From a virus, in the IMG/VR virus record IMGVR_UViG_3300032820_000089, positions 1 through 27,238 of that record: DNA of 27,238 nucleotides; one strand, given 5' to 3'. Each line of letters starts with the position of its first letter. The first letter of the stretch is position 1. The notes below the pieces were generated by a model, which was not told the origin of the DNA, did no database searches, and was given only the letters and a program-made list of their open reading frames with translations. Positions 17,455-25,417 of the stretch are shown here, one piece after another. The position numbers and the translations under genes are program-made.

Positions 17455-19119
17455 TTACTGAGGGGCCTCTTCTAGAGGAACTTCCGGTTGCCCCCCTTCT
17501 TGTGCCCCTTCTTGTGTCATTCTATCTCTAGCCATTCCTCCCATCTGATTGATGGCATTAGGTCCTAGCTTTGCCGCCATCTCTGCCATCTGCTTCTGTT
17601 GCTGCTTCTGCTGAATCTCTTCATCTGTATAGAATACATCAAGTTTATCCACACCATGACTAGTGAAGATTTGATTCATAGCCTTCTTACTATCCACTAC
17701 TTCTGCTACTGCTTCTGGTCCTAGAAGTTGTGTAGCTACACTGATAGCACTAGTCAAAGCATTCATCTCATGCCCCCTATCAATAGCTTCAAACCCAGTG
17801 ACAATAAGTATCTCCACATCTTCTTCAGCTAGTGGTTGTACTTGTCCTTGTGCTGATGCTCTGAAGGTAAGCCGTGCTGCCAATGGTCTCTGAACTTCTG
17901 CTTCTAGATTACTATAGGCACCCCCTAAAGCATCTTGAAGTTCTTGCATTACTGTCCTGATCTCTTCAGCAGTAACCCTTTCAGCTTGACGCTGAACAGA
18001 AGTATTCAATAAGAATGCATAACCAAGTGCTGTACGAAGATCTCTTTGGGTCTCCAATGCAACCCTGAAGTCTACCTGCTTATTTGTTTTCAGTGTCCAT
18101 AGGTCTCCTTCTTCACCATCGAAGAACCCTCCGTTGCGTACTTTCTCAAGTTCTTTAGGAGAAGTCATGGCATTAGGTCTGACTCCAAACTTGGTTTGAG
18201 CAGCAATAAGTGACCCCTCTACCAAAGCTTCACTCAAGTCCTCACATACTGACAAGTCTCCTGCATACTCTTCCACGTATCCCCTGCCATAGTCCTCTCC
18301 ACTTACCCTGATCATCCTAAGAGGGAACCATTGTGGGTCATCACCGGGAGACCAACCTTCACTATCTGGGATAGTGATTCCATTGATTTCTTGCCATGTC
18401 TCCCATCGGAATACTGCGGCTTTATTTCTAGTCTCCTCAGTTTGAATCTTCTTACATACATAGGTGTATAGATATACGGAATCTTCATCCCCATCTACAG
18501 AAGTAGCCTCTCCTACTGCTTCATCCTTAGCAGATTCCACCAATGCACGTACCTCATCAGGAAGGGTATATAAAGATACCTCCTCTCTGACAATGATCTC
18601 AAGTGGACTACCTGTTTTAGGATCTCGCTTACATACATAGTGGGTAAGTGGGAAGTATCTAGCAGGACCCCTGTTAGGTATGTTCAGAAGTACATTACCA
18701 CTTACTAATAGGTGCTTGAAGCACATGAACATAGTAGGTCGTAGCTCTGCACTATCTACTTGACGCAGAACAAATCGTTCATGAGCTACCAAGGACCTCT
18801 CAAATTCATCCTGCTCCTCTGGCGTCATATTCTTGATAAAGGTCTCTGCCTCTGGTGTAAGTCGGTACTGAAAGAATGCTCTTTGACTGGGCAAAGTTAC
18901 AAGTAGAAACTTAGATGCCAGATTGTTCACCCCTCTAGATCCAATAGATTGATATGGATCAGGCAGTGCCTCTGTACTACTAGAAGAATCAGGGGGGTAT
19001 AAGTAGGGTATAGTTAGAGCAGCAATATCCCTAGCACGATTAACATATGGTGTCCTTTCCTTAGAGAGTTCCTCATATCTATCATGTAAAGTACTGCCAT
19101 CACTAGACTTATATGACAT
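17455..19119 (-). CDS. Portal / head-tail connector (T7 gp8-like)
   Basis: Portal protein that forms the dodecameric ring through which DNA enters and leaves the head, and to which the tail tube attaches. From the ATG at 19119 it has 554 residues (T7 gp8: 536); a second ATG two codons upstream (19125) is equally possible, and neither has a strong ribosome site. Family features include the N-terminal LHDRYEELSKERTPYVNRAR, the PYLYPPD region, SIGSRGVNNLASKFLLVTLP, and the later VQRQAERVTAEEI typical of podovirus portals. The C-terminal tail is glutamine-rich (EIQQKQQQKQM) and then acidic. It sits between the gp7.3-like gene and the scaffold, as in T7. Confidence 0.95.
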   Translation of the reverse strand: MSYKSSDGSTLHDRYEELSKERTPYVNRARDIAALTIPYLYPPDSSSSTEALPDPYQSIGSRGVNNLASKFLLVTLPSQRAFFQYRLTPEAETFIKNMTPEEQDEFERSLVAHERFVLRQVDSAELRPTMFMCFKHLLVSGNVLLNIPNRGPARYFPLTHYVCKRDPKTGSPLEIIVREEVSLYTLPDEVRALVESAKDEAVGEATSVDGDEDSVYLYTYVCKKIQTEETRNKAAVFRWETWQEINGITIPDSEGWSPGDDPQWFPLRMIRVSGEDYGRGYVEEYAGDLSVCEDLSEALVEGSLIAAQTKFGVRPNAMTSPKELEKVRNGGFFDGEEGDLWTLKTNKQVDFRVALETQRDLRTALGYAFLLNTSVQRQAERVTAEEIRTVMQELQDALGGAYSNLEAEVQRPLAARLTFRASAQGQVQPLAEEDVEILIVTGFEAIDRGHEMNALTSAISVATQLLGPEAVAEVVDSKKAMNQIFTSHGVDKLDVFYTDEEIQQKQQQKQMAEMAAKLGPNAINQMGGMARDRMTQEGAQEGGQPEVPLEEAPQ

Positions 19120-19143
19120 TACCATTATGAGATCATTCTTTAG

Positions 19144-19347
19144 TTAGGTGTAAGATGAGGTAGCTACAGAAGCTCTACGAGGTACAGTAAGACCAACAGT
19201 AAGTCGTTCCCTACCTCTTACCTTTTTAGGTTGACCCCTAGCTGGCCTACCCTTCGACCCTATTACTACCTCTCCGGGCCTGTCTTCTGGTGGAGGATCT
19301 GCTGGAGGTGGGGGTGGTTCGGGAATGTTCGGACTCATGAAACACAT
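19144..19347 (-). CDS. Small proline-rich virion protein (T7 gp7.3-like, tail/host-range)
   Basis: 67 residues: MCFMSPNIP, then a proline-rich stretch (EPPPPPADPPPEDRP), then a basic tail ending RERLTVGLTVPRRASVATSS. Short proteins with a proline- or lysine-rich body and a basic 'R..LTV/LSV' tail lie directly before the portal gene in many T7-like phages; T7 gp7.3, a virion protein needed for adsorption and tail assembly, ends RKKARAGGKKSLSVARS. The start at 19347 has GGAG seven bases upstream, better than the internal ATG at 19338. It overlaps the upstream gene by 101 nt and stops 18 nt before the portal gene. Assignment rests on position and composition because the sequence is too short and biased for firm homology. 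Confidence 0.7.
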   Translation of the reverse strand: MCFMSPNIPEPPPPPADPPPEDRPGEVVIGSKGRPARGQPKKVRGRERLTVGLTVPRRASVATSSYT

Positions 19348-19540
19348 TATTTGTCTCCAGTATTTTACCAGAACTCTGCTTTAGGTATATAGATTCAAGC
19401 ACTTTTATTACGTCAGCACACCCTGCTCGATAGTAAAGTTCCTCCAAAGTTTCGGTAGGCTTAGGTGGTCCGACATCAAAGCGTTCCTTCAAGCATAGAA
19501 GCAGTACCTCTGTTATTAGGGGAAACTCTGTTGGTGGCAT
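19247..19540 (-). CDS. Unknown 97-residue protein
   Basis: Not recognised. The first 60 residues look like a small folded helical unit (LITEVLLLCLKERF, then ETLEELYYRAGCADVIKVLE). The last third is basic and Ser/Thr/Arg-rich with no evident fold. That tail (about 34 codons) overlaps the following gp7.3-like gene in a different frame, so the low-complexity tail may simply be read-through of DNA selected for the other protein. The start codon overlaps the upstream stop (TAATG), which argues that the gene is translated. No function can be proposed beyond its place between DNA metabolism and the head-tail genes. Confidence 0.6.
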   Translation of the reverse strand: MPPTEFPLITEVLLLCLKERFDVGPPKPTETLEELYYRAGCADVIKVLESIYLKQSSGKILETNNVFHESEHSRTTPTSSRSSTRRQARRGSNRVEG

Positions 19541-19962
19541 TACTTATCTTTCTTAAGGGGGGGACTAGTTATTCCTTGTCCTTCCTTGTCAAACATACTC
19601 TTCCGAAGTCTTTCAACAGCTTCATCTCTTTCCGTAGGAGGTTTGGATGCTACATAAGCATAGAGTAGGATAGAGTAGTTGATGATATCTAAGATCGTAT
19701 CCTTTAGACTCTCATCACTCACCTCAAAGCTACCCTCTTGACTGAACGTACTGAGCCGACTCATCTTATCGGTCAACCGTACCAAGAACCCCTTCTCTGT
19801 AGAGGTGATGCCCATGCTCTCGACCCGTGTAAAGTTGAGGAAGGGTTGGACTTCCGACTGCCCTCCGCTGTAGTCATGGTTCTTCCTTTCCATCAACTCC
19901 CTCGCTTCGCCGGTCAACTCACGGTGTAAGGCCAAGAGTTGTTTACGGTTCATGGTCGCCAT
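19540..19962 (-). CDS. Nmad1 (DUF1599) family protein, possible nucleotide-modification role
   Basis: 140-residue protein with the typical Nmad1/DUF1599 pattern: an N-terminal helix, then KNHDYSGG, a middle PFLNF..VESMGI, RLTDKMSRLS, and the helix LKDTILDIINYSILLYAYV. From memory this family ('nucleotide modification associated domain 1') occurs in phages and is linked by context to altered or degraded nucleotides; its all-helical shape recalls MazG-like NTP pyrophosphatases. No reaction is proven from this sequence. The start at 19962 is chosen over the ATG at 19953 because AAGGAG sits eight bases upstream of the former. It follows the exonuclease and shares a TAATG stop/start with the next gene. 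No partner hydroxymethylase, thymidylate synthase-like or glucosyltransferase gene lies in the window. The C-terminal 30 residues look disordered. Confidence 0.8.
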   Translation of the reverse strand: MATMNRKQLLALHRELTGEARELMERKNHDYSGGQSEVQPFLNFTRVESMGITSTEKGFLVRLTDKMSRLSTFSQEGSFEVSDESLKDTILDIINYSILLYAYVASKPPTERDEAVERLRKSMFDKEGQGITSPPLKKDK

Positions 19963-20723
19963 AGCGTGATCTCCTTGGTACTGAATGAGTAGTTGTCTGA
20001 TCTGAGAATGCGTGATACCCTAGCCTGAATCAACGCATCTTCCTCTGTCTTTCCTGCCTTCCTATAAGCGGTCACCACATTTGTCCATGCTCTATCCCCA
20101 TGAAGCTGGATCTTTCGAGCAGTCACAGGACCCACACCGGGACAGCCACTATACCCATCACTGCTATCTCCTACCAAGGTCTGGTGTAGGTGGTTCACAT
20201 TGCTTACCTCATCAGATATCCAAGTGATACCTTCATCAGGCTTATTAGGATTGTAGTGTCTACCCGGTATAGTCTGAAGATCTTTGTCTACTGATACCAT
20301 GACACAATCTTCAGGTATCAAGTGCTCATCTGTAGCTAAGATACCCAGTATGTCATCAGCCTCTAGATCCTTTATGCAATAGGTCTTGTATTCCTCAGTC
20401 ATCTTCTCCTTTAGAAAGCCTACTAGCATGGGTCCTTCACGGTTCTGTCTATTTGACTTATAGCTAGGCAACAGCTTATGCCTGAAGTACATCCTTCTTG
20501 GGTCTGAAAAGGCAAGGATAATAGGGGACTCTTCTATAGTTGTTCCCATCAAGGATGATACCTTGGCTTGCAGATCTGAGATATAATCCTGAACTTGTAT
20601 CCATGCTTCATTCCCATCTGCAAACATGGAGTACACTTCATCACTCCACTTGATAGGCACTTGAATTGCTGCTCCTATTTGAACAGCAATCGTATCCGCA
20701 TCCACAATGATACTAATTTTCAT
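19950..20723 (-). CDS. 5'-3' exonuclease, FEN/PIN family (T7 gp6-like)
   Basis: 257-residue flap/5' exonuclease expected to remove RNA primers and to take part in genome maturation and host DNA breakdown. It shows the metal-binding acidic clusters of the family: VDADT near the N-terminus (D8, D10), the central DLEADDILG, and SVDKDLQTI. These are followed by the helix-three-turn-helix DNA-binding region GDSSDGYSGCPGVGPVTARK. The start at 20723 has AAGGAGA eight bases upstream, and it lies 18 nt after the polymerase stop. Its 3' end overlaps the next gene by 13 nt. Length and position fit T7 gene 6 (about 300 residues). Confidence 0.93.
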   Translation of the reverse strand: MKISIIVDADTIAVQIGAAIQVPIKWSDEVYSMFADGNEAWIQVQDYISDLQAKVSSLMGTTIEESPIILAFSDPRRMYFRHKLLPSYKSNRQNREGPMLVGFLKEKMTEEYKTYCIKDLEADDILGILATDEHLIPEDCVMVSVDKDLQTIPGRHYNPNKPDEGITWISDEVSNVNHLHQTLVGDSSDGYSGCPGVGPVTARKIQLHGDRAWTNVVTAYRKAGKTEEDALIQARVSRILRSDNYSFSTKEITLWRP

Positions 20724-20741
20724 AGTGATCTCCTTGATATG

Positions 20742-22637
20742 TTAGTGGGTTTCAGCCCAGTTTTTTCCTAGCCTATACTCCCCCGTCAGGGGGCATCTGA
20801 AATCAAAATCCTCTCCAGCTTTAGTCATTGCCCTTTTAGCTATCTCGCCCAGTGTTGTTGCTCTCTCTTCAAGCAATGAATCTGATCGGCACTCCCATTG
20901 GAACTCATCATGTACATTTACTACCAACCAGTAGTCTTCCGTATGTCTCAGCCCTTTATTCTCAGCTAGATCATGGAAGTTTATGAGAGTCTTCTTCATC
21001 AAGATAGCACCAGCACTCTGGAACAACAGGTTAGGAGCACTGTGTTCAGATCTAATCCTTAACTTACGTCCATCTAATCCTTTCAAGTAACCATTCAACT
21101 CAAACCTACCCTTGATGGCAGATATAAGAGACTTGAAGGAAGGCATGTTGGCAAAGAATTTCTTCTTCAGTCCCTTACCGATAGCTACCTGTGTACTATC
21201 TGAGGCAGAGGAATCTACTATGGAACCTAGCTTCTGATAGCCAGCACCATAGATCAGAGCATAGATGAACAGCTTACTCTGATCTCTTGTAGCTAAACCT
21301 GCTGCCTTTTGATTTACTACATGAGGGTCTTGTTCAGTAACAGTCTTGACATACTTGCCACCATCGTATGGATAAAGGTAATGAGCCGCACACCTAAGCT
21401 CAAGACTAGAAGCATCAAACCCACAAAGAATATTACCGCTACGAGGAACGAATAGAGAACGACACTCTTTGCCGTAAGGATTACCAACTCTAGGAACGGT
21501 TGCCAGATTTGGCCTGATGTGAGTGACCCTGCCACTGACCGCACCGTTCGTGTTGCATCCTCCATGTATCCTTCCATCTTTGACCAAGCGTAACCAAGCT
21601 TGTTCTCCTTCAGCCAGTTGTCCAATTCGTTTCTCAATGAGGAATAACTTTGAGATATCTTTTGCTGGAGGATATGCCAAACTTGATAAGACTTTTTCAT
21701 CAACCTTTGCGTGTCCATCAGAAGTGTACTCCGTTGGTTTCCATCCATACTTATTCTTAAGTAGATCGGACACCTGTTGTCTGGAGGTAGGGTTGAAGGG
21801 GTAAGTCTTCACCCTCTTAGGACCTTCAACTAGATCCCCTCTCTTTACACCACTCAGTCTTGCATCCTTAATAGTGTTGTACCTAAGATCTGTAGTGGAA
21901 TCTATCCAGTGATCTGGTGACTTCATCTTCACTTCACTAGGAGGAATCTCCTTAATCAGTTTACTTCTTAACTGCTCTTTATCTTTTACAAGCTTACCAT
22001 ACAACTCACCTGCTGCCTCGACATTGAAACCAAACCCATTGTCCTCTTGATCAGCAATGAGTTCTGCAAAGGCATGCTCTAAATCTAATGCTCTGCCTGA
22101 GTAGTTCTTAGACTCTACAAGTTTCCACAATAGGTAGGTGATCTCCACATCACGCACACAATACGTCTGCATCTCTGGACTCCACTCACTGAAATCACTG
22201 GTATCAGAGAAGTCCCCCTTCAAGACACCCAGTCTATACCCCCATGATTTCAATGAGTGTCTTCCTACACAGTCTTTAGGGACACGACTTTTATTGCCCC
22301 AAGAACTAGAGGAATCTAACCGAGCCATGTCGGTGAACATTAATCTACTACACACAAGCAGGTCAGTATGTACTTGATTGAACTTGAAGAGAGGATGCAA
22401 CTTATTAAGCACAGGAAGGTCAAACCTTATAGAGTTGAATCCTACCAAACCATTAGACTGTCTCAATACAGCGAGACCCATATCTAAACCAAACCCATCC
22501 TTGCGATAAGCATCTGCATAAGATTTGACTTCACCTGTATCTATATCCTTGAGTACTATGGAGTGTAGCTTATCTACAGTATCCAAAAGTCCATTAGTTT
22601 CTATATCAAATACATACTTGCATTTGGATTTAGCCAT
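20742..22637 (-). CDS. Family A DNA polymerase with 3'-5' exonuclease (T7 gp5-like)
   Basis: 631-residue replicative polymerase. The exonuclease domain has Exo I FDIETNG (D11, E13), Exo II GFNSIRFDLP (D73) and Exo III YCVRDVEI (D163). The polymerase domain has motif A CGFDASSLELR (D408), motif B RDQSKLFIYALIYGAG (R451, K455, Y459) and motif C VNVHDEFQ (H576, D577). Tyr459 aligns with T7 Tyr526 and E. coli Pol I Phe762; tyrosine here is usual for T7-like virulent phages. It is about 70 residues shorter than T7 gp5. The thumb region that holds the thioredoxin-binding loop in T7 (here about 230-281) is present but looks about 20 residues shorter. AAGGAGA precedes the ATG, which overlaps the helicase stop. 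Confidence 0.97.
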   Translation of the reverse strand: MAKSKCKYVFDIETNGLLDTVDKLHSIVLKDIDTGEVKSYADAYRKDGFGLDMGLAVLRQSNGLVGFNSIRFDLPVLNKLHPLFKFNQVHTDLLVCSRLMFTDMARLDSSSSWGNKSRVPKDCVGRHSLKSWGYRLGVLKGDFSDTSDFSEWSPEMQTYCVRDVEITYLLWKLVESKNYSGRALDLEHAFAELIADQEDNGFGFNVEAAGELYGKLVKDKEQLRSKLIKEIPPSEVKMKSPDHWIDSTTDLRYNTIKDARLSGVKRGDLVEGPKRVKTYPFNPTSRQQVSDLLKNKYGWKPTEYTSDGHAKVDEKVLSSLAYPPAKDISKLFLIEKRIGQLAEGEQAWLRLVKDGRIHGGCNTNGAVSGRVTHIRPNLATVPRVGNPYGKECRSLFVPRSGNILCGFDASSLELRCAAHYLYPYDGGKYVKTVTEQDPHVVNQKAAGLATRDQSKLFIYALIYGAGYQKLGSIVDSSASDSTQVAIGKGLKKKFFANMPSFKSLISAIKGRFELNGYLKGLDGRKLRIRSEHSAPNLLFQSAGAILMKKTLINFHDLAENKGLRHTEDYWLVVNVHDEFQWECRSDSLLEERATTLGEIAKRAMTKAGEDFDFRCPLTGEYRLGKNWAETH

Positions 22638-24310
22638 CAGAAGTCTCCTTTATTATCATGTCCTCCATCTATAGCTTCAAAGGGAGATGATTCCTTTAGA
22701 TCTTCTGTCAATCTAGCAGTATCCCTGTCCCATACCAGCTTGCTGCACACACCAGTTTCCCCAGTGTGCCTGTTCTTTAGGATACGAAGTGTAGAGACAT
22801 CCTTCTCATTGTTATCTTCAGATTGCTGATTCCTCTCAGCACTTATGACAACATCAGATATCTGACCTATAGCATGTGAACCTCTAAGTAGATTCAATGA
22901 AGGTCTGCTCAGTCCCTCTTCTACACTACGTTCTGTACGCCTAAGATGACTGACAAGTAAAAGCCTACATCCTACTTCTTGAACTAGACTCCTCAACTCA
23001 GTCATGATATTGTCAATCATTCTACGCTCATCCCCATCAGCTTGACCGGATATCAAGATGGATAGGTGATCAACAAATACAGTCTTACAATTCAATCCTC
23101 TCACCAAGTACCTTACCTTGGATATTAGGTTGCTTGGATCTAATGCTCCATGATGATCATAGAGATACCATCGTCCTGACCCCAACGTATTGTCATATGC
23201 TTTCCTTAGTTCTTCCTTGTCTATAGTCTCTGTCTCTAGATGTATAGGCTTGCTCAACTCTGTTGCAAGTATGCCCAATGCTGTTCTTCTTAGACTCTCT
23301 TCCAATGCTATGTAACCTATAGTCTCTCCCTTACTAGCCCAGAAGTGGGCAAGCTCACGGCATATCGTACTCTTGCCAGTTCCAGTTGCCGCAGTTATTG
23401 TTACTATCTCATGGGTCCTACATCCCAATGTCATGTCCTGTAGTTTTGCCCAAGGATACTCAATAGAATCTGTATTACTTGGAGTAGACACTAGGTCCCA
23501 TAGGTCCTTACCATCCACAATACCATCAGGTCTCCATGCCCTAGTCTTGAAGATAGAAGATACCACCTCGCTGCCTCTCCCATTGAGGAGCATATCATTG
23601 GCATCCTTCATAGGAAGGGTAGCAATGAATGCCTTACCGGGTGGTAGTATTGCCGCTGCGGATGCTGCTGCTTCTTGTCCCTGCTTATCATTATCAAACA
23701 TGAACACTACTTCTTTGAATGAACTTAGCCATTCAATTTCATCTGATACAGCACGTTCAGCATGAGCAGCACCATGAGGTATGGATACTACAGGCCACTT
23801 ATGTGATTGGATTTGAGATACAGATAGGGCATCAATCTCTCCCTCAACTATCACTATCTTTGGGCCACCTGCTTTCCATAGGTGTTGCCCATACAACCCA
23901 GAATTCTTTGAGTCTCCTAACCATACGAACTTCTTATCTTTTCCTCGTAGCTTCTGTGCTATGATCTTGCCATTCCTATCCTTGTACTGTGCGACATGGA
24001 CATGATGGTTGTTATAGATACCTACACCATACTCCCATACCTTACAAGTATTCTCATCTAGACTTCTTGCTGGCAGTCCAACAAATTCCACATCAATCAA
24101 TCTCATTTCCTTTGATGTCACAATCTCAATCGACTTGTACCTTGTCATAGAGGGTGCTCCTTGATTATTGTTTCCACTCTCATAGTACTTGCATCCAAAA
24201 CAGAACCCATGCCCATCATCAAAACGTGCTAAGTTATCTTTACTTCCACAGCTAGGGCAAGGTTCATGTCTCAAAAAGCAACTGCTGCTTAGTTCTTTTG
24301 CTTGATTCAT
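22637..24310 (-). CDS. Primase-helicase (T7 gp4-like)
   Basis: 557-residue bifunctional replication protein: primer synthesis in the N-terminal half and 5'-3' hexameric helicase in the C-terminal half. The N-terminal zinc ribbon has Cys18, Cys21, Cys37 and Cys40 (CPSCG and CFGC). The Toprim domain shows IVEGEID around E156 and FMFDND around 203-208. The RecA-like DnaB/gp4 helicase core has Walker A ATGTGKST (308-315), Walker B VFVDHLS (around D414) and the H-motif LLVSHLRR (451-458). The acidic tail ends in Phe as in T7 gp4, where that residue contacts polymerase. Length is close to T7 (566). A ribosome site AAGGA precedes the ATG. The start lies inside the endonuclease gene and the stop shares one base with the polymerase start (TGATG), implying translational coupling. 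All catalytic motifs look intact. Confidence 0.96.
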   Translation of the reverse strand: MNQAKELSSSCFLRHEPCPSCGSKDNLARFDDGHGFCFGCKYYESGNNNQGAPSMTRYKSIEIVTSKEMRLIDVEFVGLPARSLDENTCKVWEYGVGIYNNHHVHVAQYKDRNGKIIAQKLRGKDKKFVWLGDSKNSGLYGQHLWKAGGPKIVIVEGEIDALSVSQIQSHKWPVVSIPHGAAHAERAVSDEIEWLSSFKEVVFMFDNDKQGQEAAASAAAILPPGKAFIATLPMKDANDMLLNGRGSEVVSSIFKTRAWRPDGIVDGKDLWDLVSTPSNTDSIEYPWAKLQDMTLGCRTHEIVTITAATGTGKSTICRELAHFWASKGETIGYIALEESLRRTALGILATELSKPIHLETETIDKEELRKAYDNTLGSGRWYLYDHHGALDPSNLISKVRYLVRGLNCKTVFVDHLSILISGQADGDERRMIDNIMTELRSLVQEVGCRLLLVSHLRRTERSVEEGLSRPSLNLLRGSHAIGQISDVVISAERNQQSEDNNEKDVSTLRILKNRHTGETGVCSKLVWDRDTARLTEDLKESSPFEAIDGGHDNKGDF

Positions 24311-24764
24311 TTAGCCATCCTTGAGGTATCTTCTTTTCAGCCCATATAAAACCATACCTATCACACCACTGACCATAAGTAGTGCTGCTATTCCTACTAA
24401 GCTTCTGTCTTGCATTGCTGAATACAAATCTTATATCTATATCAGGGTGCTGCTCCTTTATTCGTAGATGCTTGGCTCTGTCTGAAGGTTTGAACCATCC
24501 CTTGACTTCCACAAGCACTCCATTAGGCAACACAAAGTCAGGGACGTAGGAATGAGTAGAGGTAAACTTAATCCTAGTCGCCTCGTACCCATATCCTACG
24601 TCCCTACCAGTAAGGTCATCAGCTACATCACGCTCCAAGCGTGAACGAAAGAACTGATCTTTAGAAGCATACTTAGAAGGGGAGCGAATCGACCGAGGTG
24701 GTCTCTTCTTCTTTGCCTTCCATCGGTACTGCTTCTGACGAGTCGGTGAACGATTCATCTTCAT
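24264..24764 (-). CDS. Endonuclease I / Holliday-junction resolvase (T7 gp3-like)
   Basis: 166-residue nuclease of the T7 endonuclease I family, which resolves branched DNA and helps degrade host DNA. The core starts near residue 38 (FFRSRLE) and carries the PD-(D/E)XK residues E44, E61, D76 (VPDFVLPNG), E86 and K88 (VEVKG), matching T7 E20, E35, D55, E65 and K67. The C-terminal STTYGQWCDRYGF matches the T7 SPTSYGEFCEKHG region. Two ATGs are close together (24764 and 24758), with a GGA about eight bases upstream. Either start makes an N-terminal basic extension (KAKKKRPPRSIRS) of about 25 residues beyond T7 gp3 and overlaps the SSB gene by 86 to 92 nt. No later ATG precedes the core, so I keep the long start. 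Its 3' end overlaps the primase-helicase by 47 nt, leaving no room for the lysozyme gene that T7 has here. Confidence 0.93.
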   Translation of the reverse strand: MKMNRSPTRQKQYRWKAKKKRPPRSIRSPSKYASKDQFFRSRLERDVADDLTGRDVGYGYEATRIKFTSTHSYVPDFVLPNGVLVEVKGWFKPSDRAKHLRIKEQHPDIDIRFVFSNARQKLSRNSSTTYGQWCDRYGFIWAEKKIPQGWLNESSKRTKQQLLFET

Positions 24765-25347
24765 TTACAGCATCCTGCTGTACGAACCCGTCTTGCTTAG
24801 AGAATCCTAAAGATTCAGCATCAGCACCATTGCCACCCTCAACCAGTTCAATCACCTGAACTGCTACCAACCTGAAGGTAACTCCGTATGTGCTGCCTGT
24901 AGGATTAGCATAAGCAGACATGGTGTAAGCGACAGCCATCTTTGTACCTGAGTATGGATTGATGTCTGTCACCCTATTGCCTTGTGAGTCAAAGATCAGA
25001 ACGGACTTGTTGATCTCCCGTCCATCTCTTGTACGAAGTACTGCGGCCTGCTTGAATCGCACCACTACCATACCAGTGGCCTCACCATCCTGATTCGCAT
25101 CCTCAAGAAGAGGAAGATGAAGACCCCACTTCTTCCTTGCAGGATTAGTCTTCACATCATCCATCTTCAACTTGGATGCCAACTTCTTGGCAGCAGACTC
25201 AATAGTCTTAGCCTCACTAGGCTTGAGGATCAAGTCCACCTTGTAGATACCACGCTCATCGAACTTAGTATCAGGCTTGACGAGGTAGGGATACTTTGCG
25301 ATTCCAACAGGGGTGGTCAACTGCGTGTCATTATTAATATCGGACAT
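24673..25347 (-). CDS. Single-stranded DNA-binding protein (T7 gp2.5-like)
   Basis: 224-residue ssDNA-binding protein expected to coat replication and recombination intermediates and to recruit polymerase and helicase. The N-terminal two thirds has the alternating beta-strand look of an OB fold (VGIAKYPYLVKPDTKFDERG, then VVVRFKQAAVLRTRDGREI and VTFRLVAVQVIEL). The last 55 or so residues are acidic and disordered, ending SVDSLPF. An acidic tail with a terminal aromatic residue is the hallmark of gp2.5 (T7 ends DEDF) and of bacterial SSB (IPF). The ATG is preceded by AAGGAGA. The last 30 codons are overlapped in another frame by the endonuclease gene. Position between RNA polymerase and endonuclease I agrees with gene 2.5. 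Confidence 0.9.
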   Translation of the reverse strand: MSDINNDTQLTTPVGIAKYPYLVKPDTKFDERGIYKVDLILKPSEAKTIESAAKKLASKLKMDDVKTNPARKKWGLHLPLLEDANQDGEATGMVVVRFKQAAVLRTRDGREINKSVLIFDSQGNRVTDINPYSGTKMAVAYTMSAYANPTGSTYGVTFRLVAVQVIELVEGGNGADAESLGFSKQDGFVQQDAVNEDESFTDSSEAVPMEGKEEETTSVDSLPF

Positions 25348-25417
25348 TGAAAGGTCTCCTTGGTAGTTCTTGTTGCGTTACTGTTCTGAACAAACATCTA
25401 CTGCTTTCATAATCCAA
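25348..25417 (-). promoter_or_regulatory. 70-nt leader before the SSB gene with a short palindrome
   Basis: Largest gap in the replication block. It contains a strong ribosome site (AAGGAG, ending about 9 bases before the SSB ATG at 25347). It also contains a perfect odd palindrome TGTTC-T-GAACA at 25382-25392. No T7- or SP6-type promoter core is visible. A promoter or operator here is possible but is not shown by the sequence. Confidence 0.3.
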
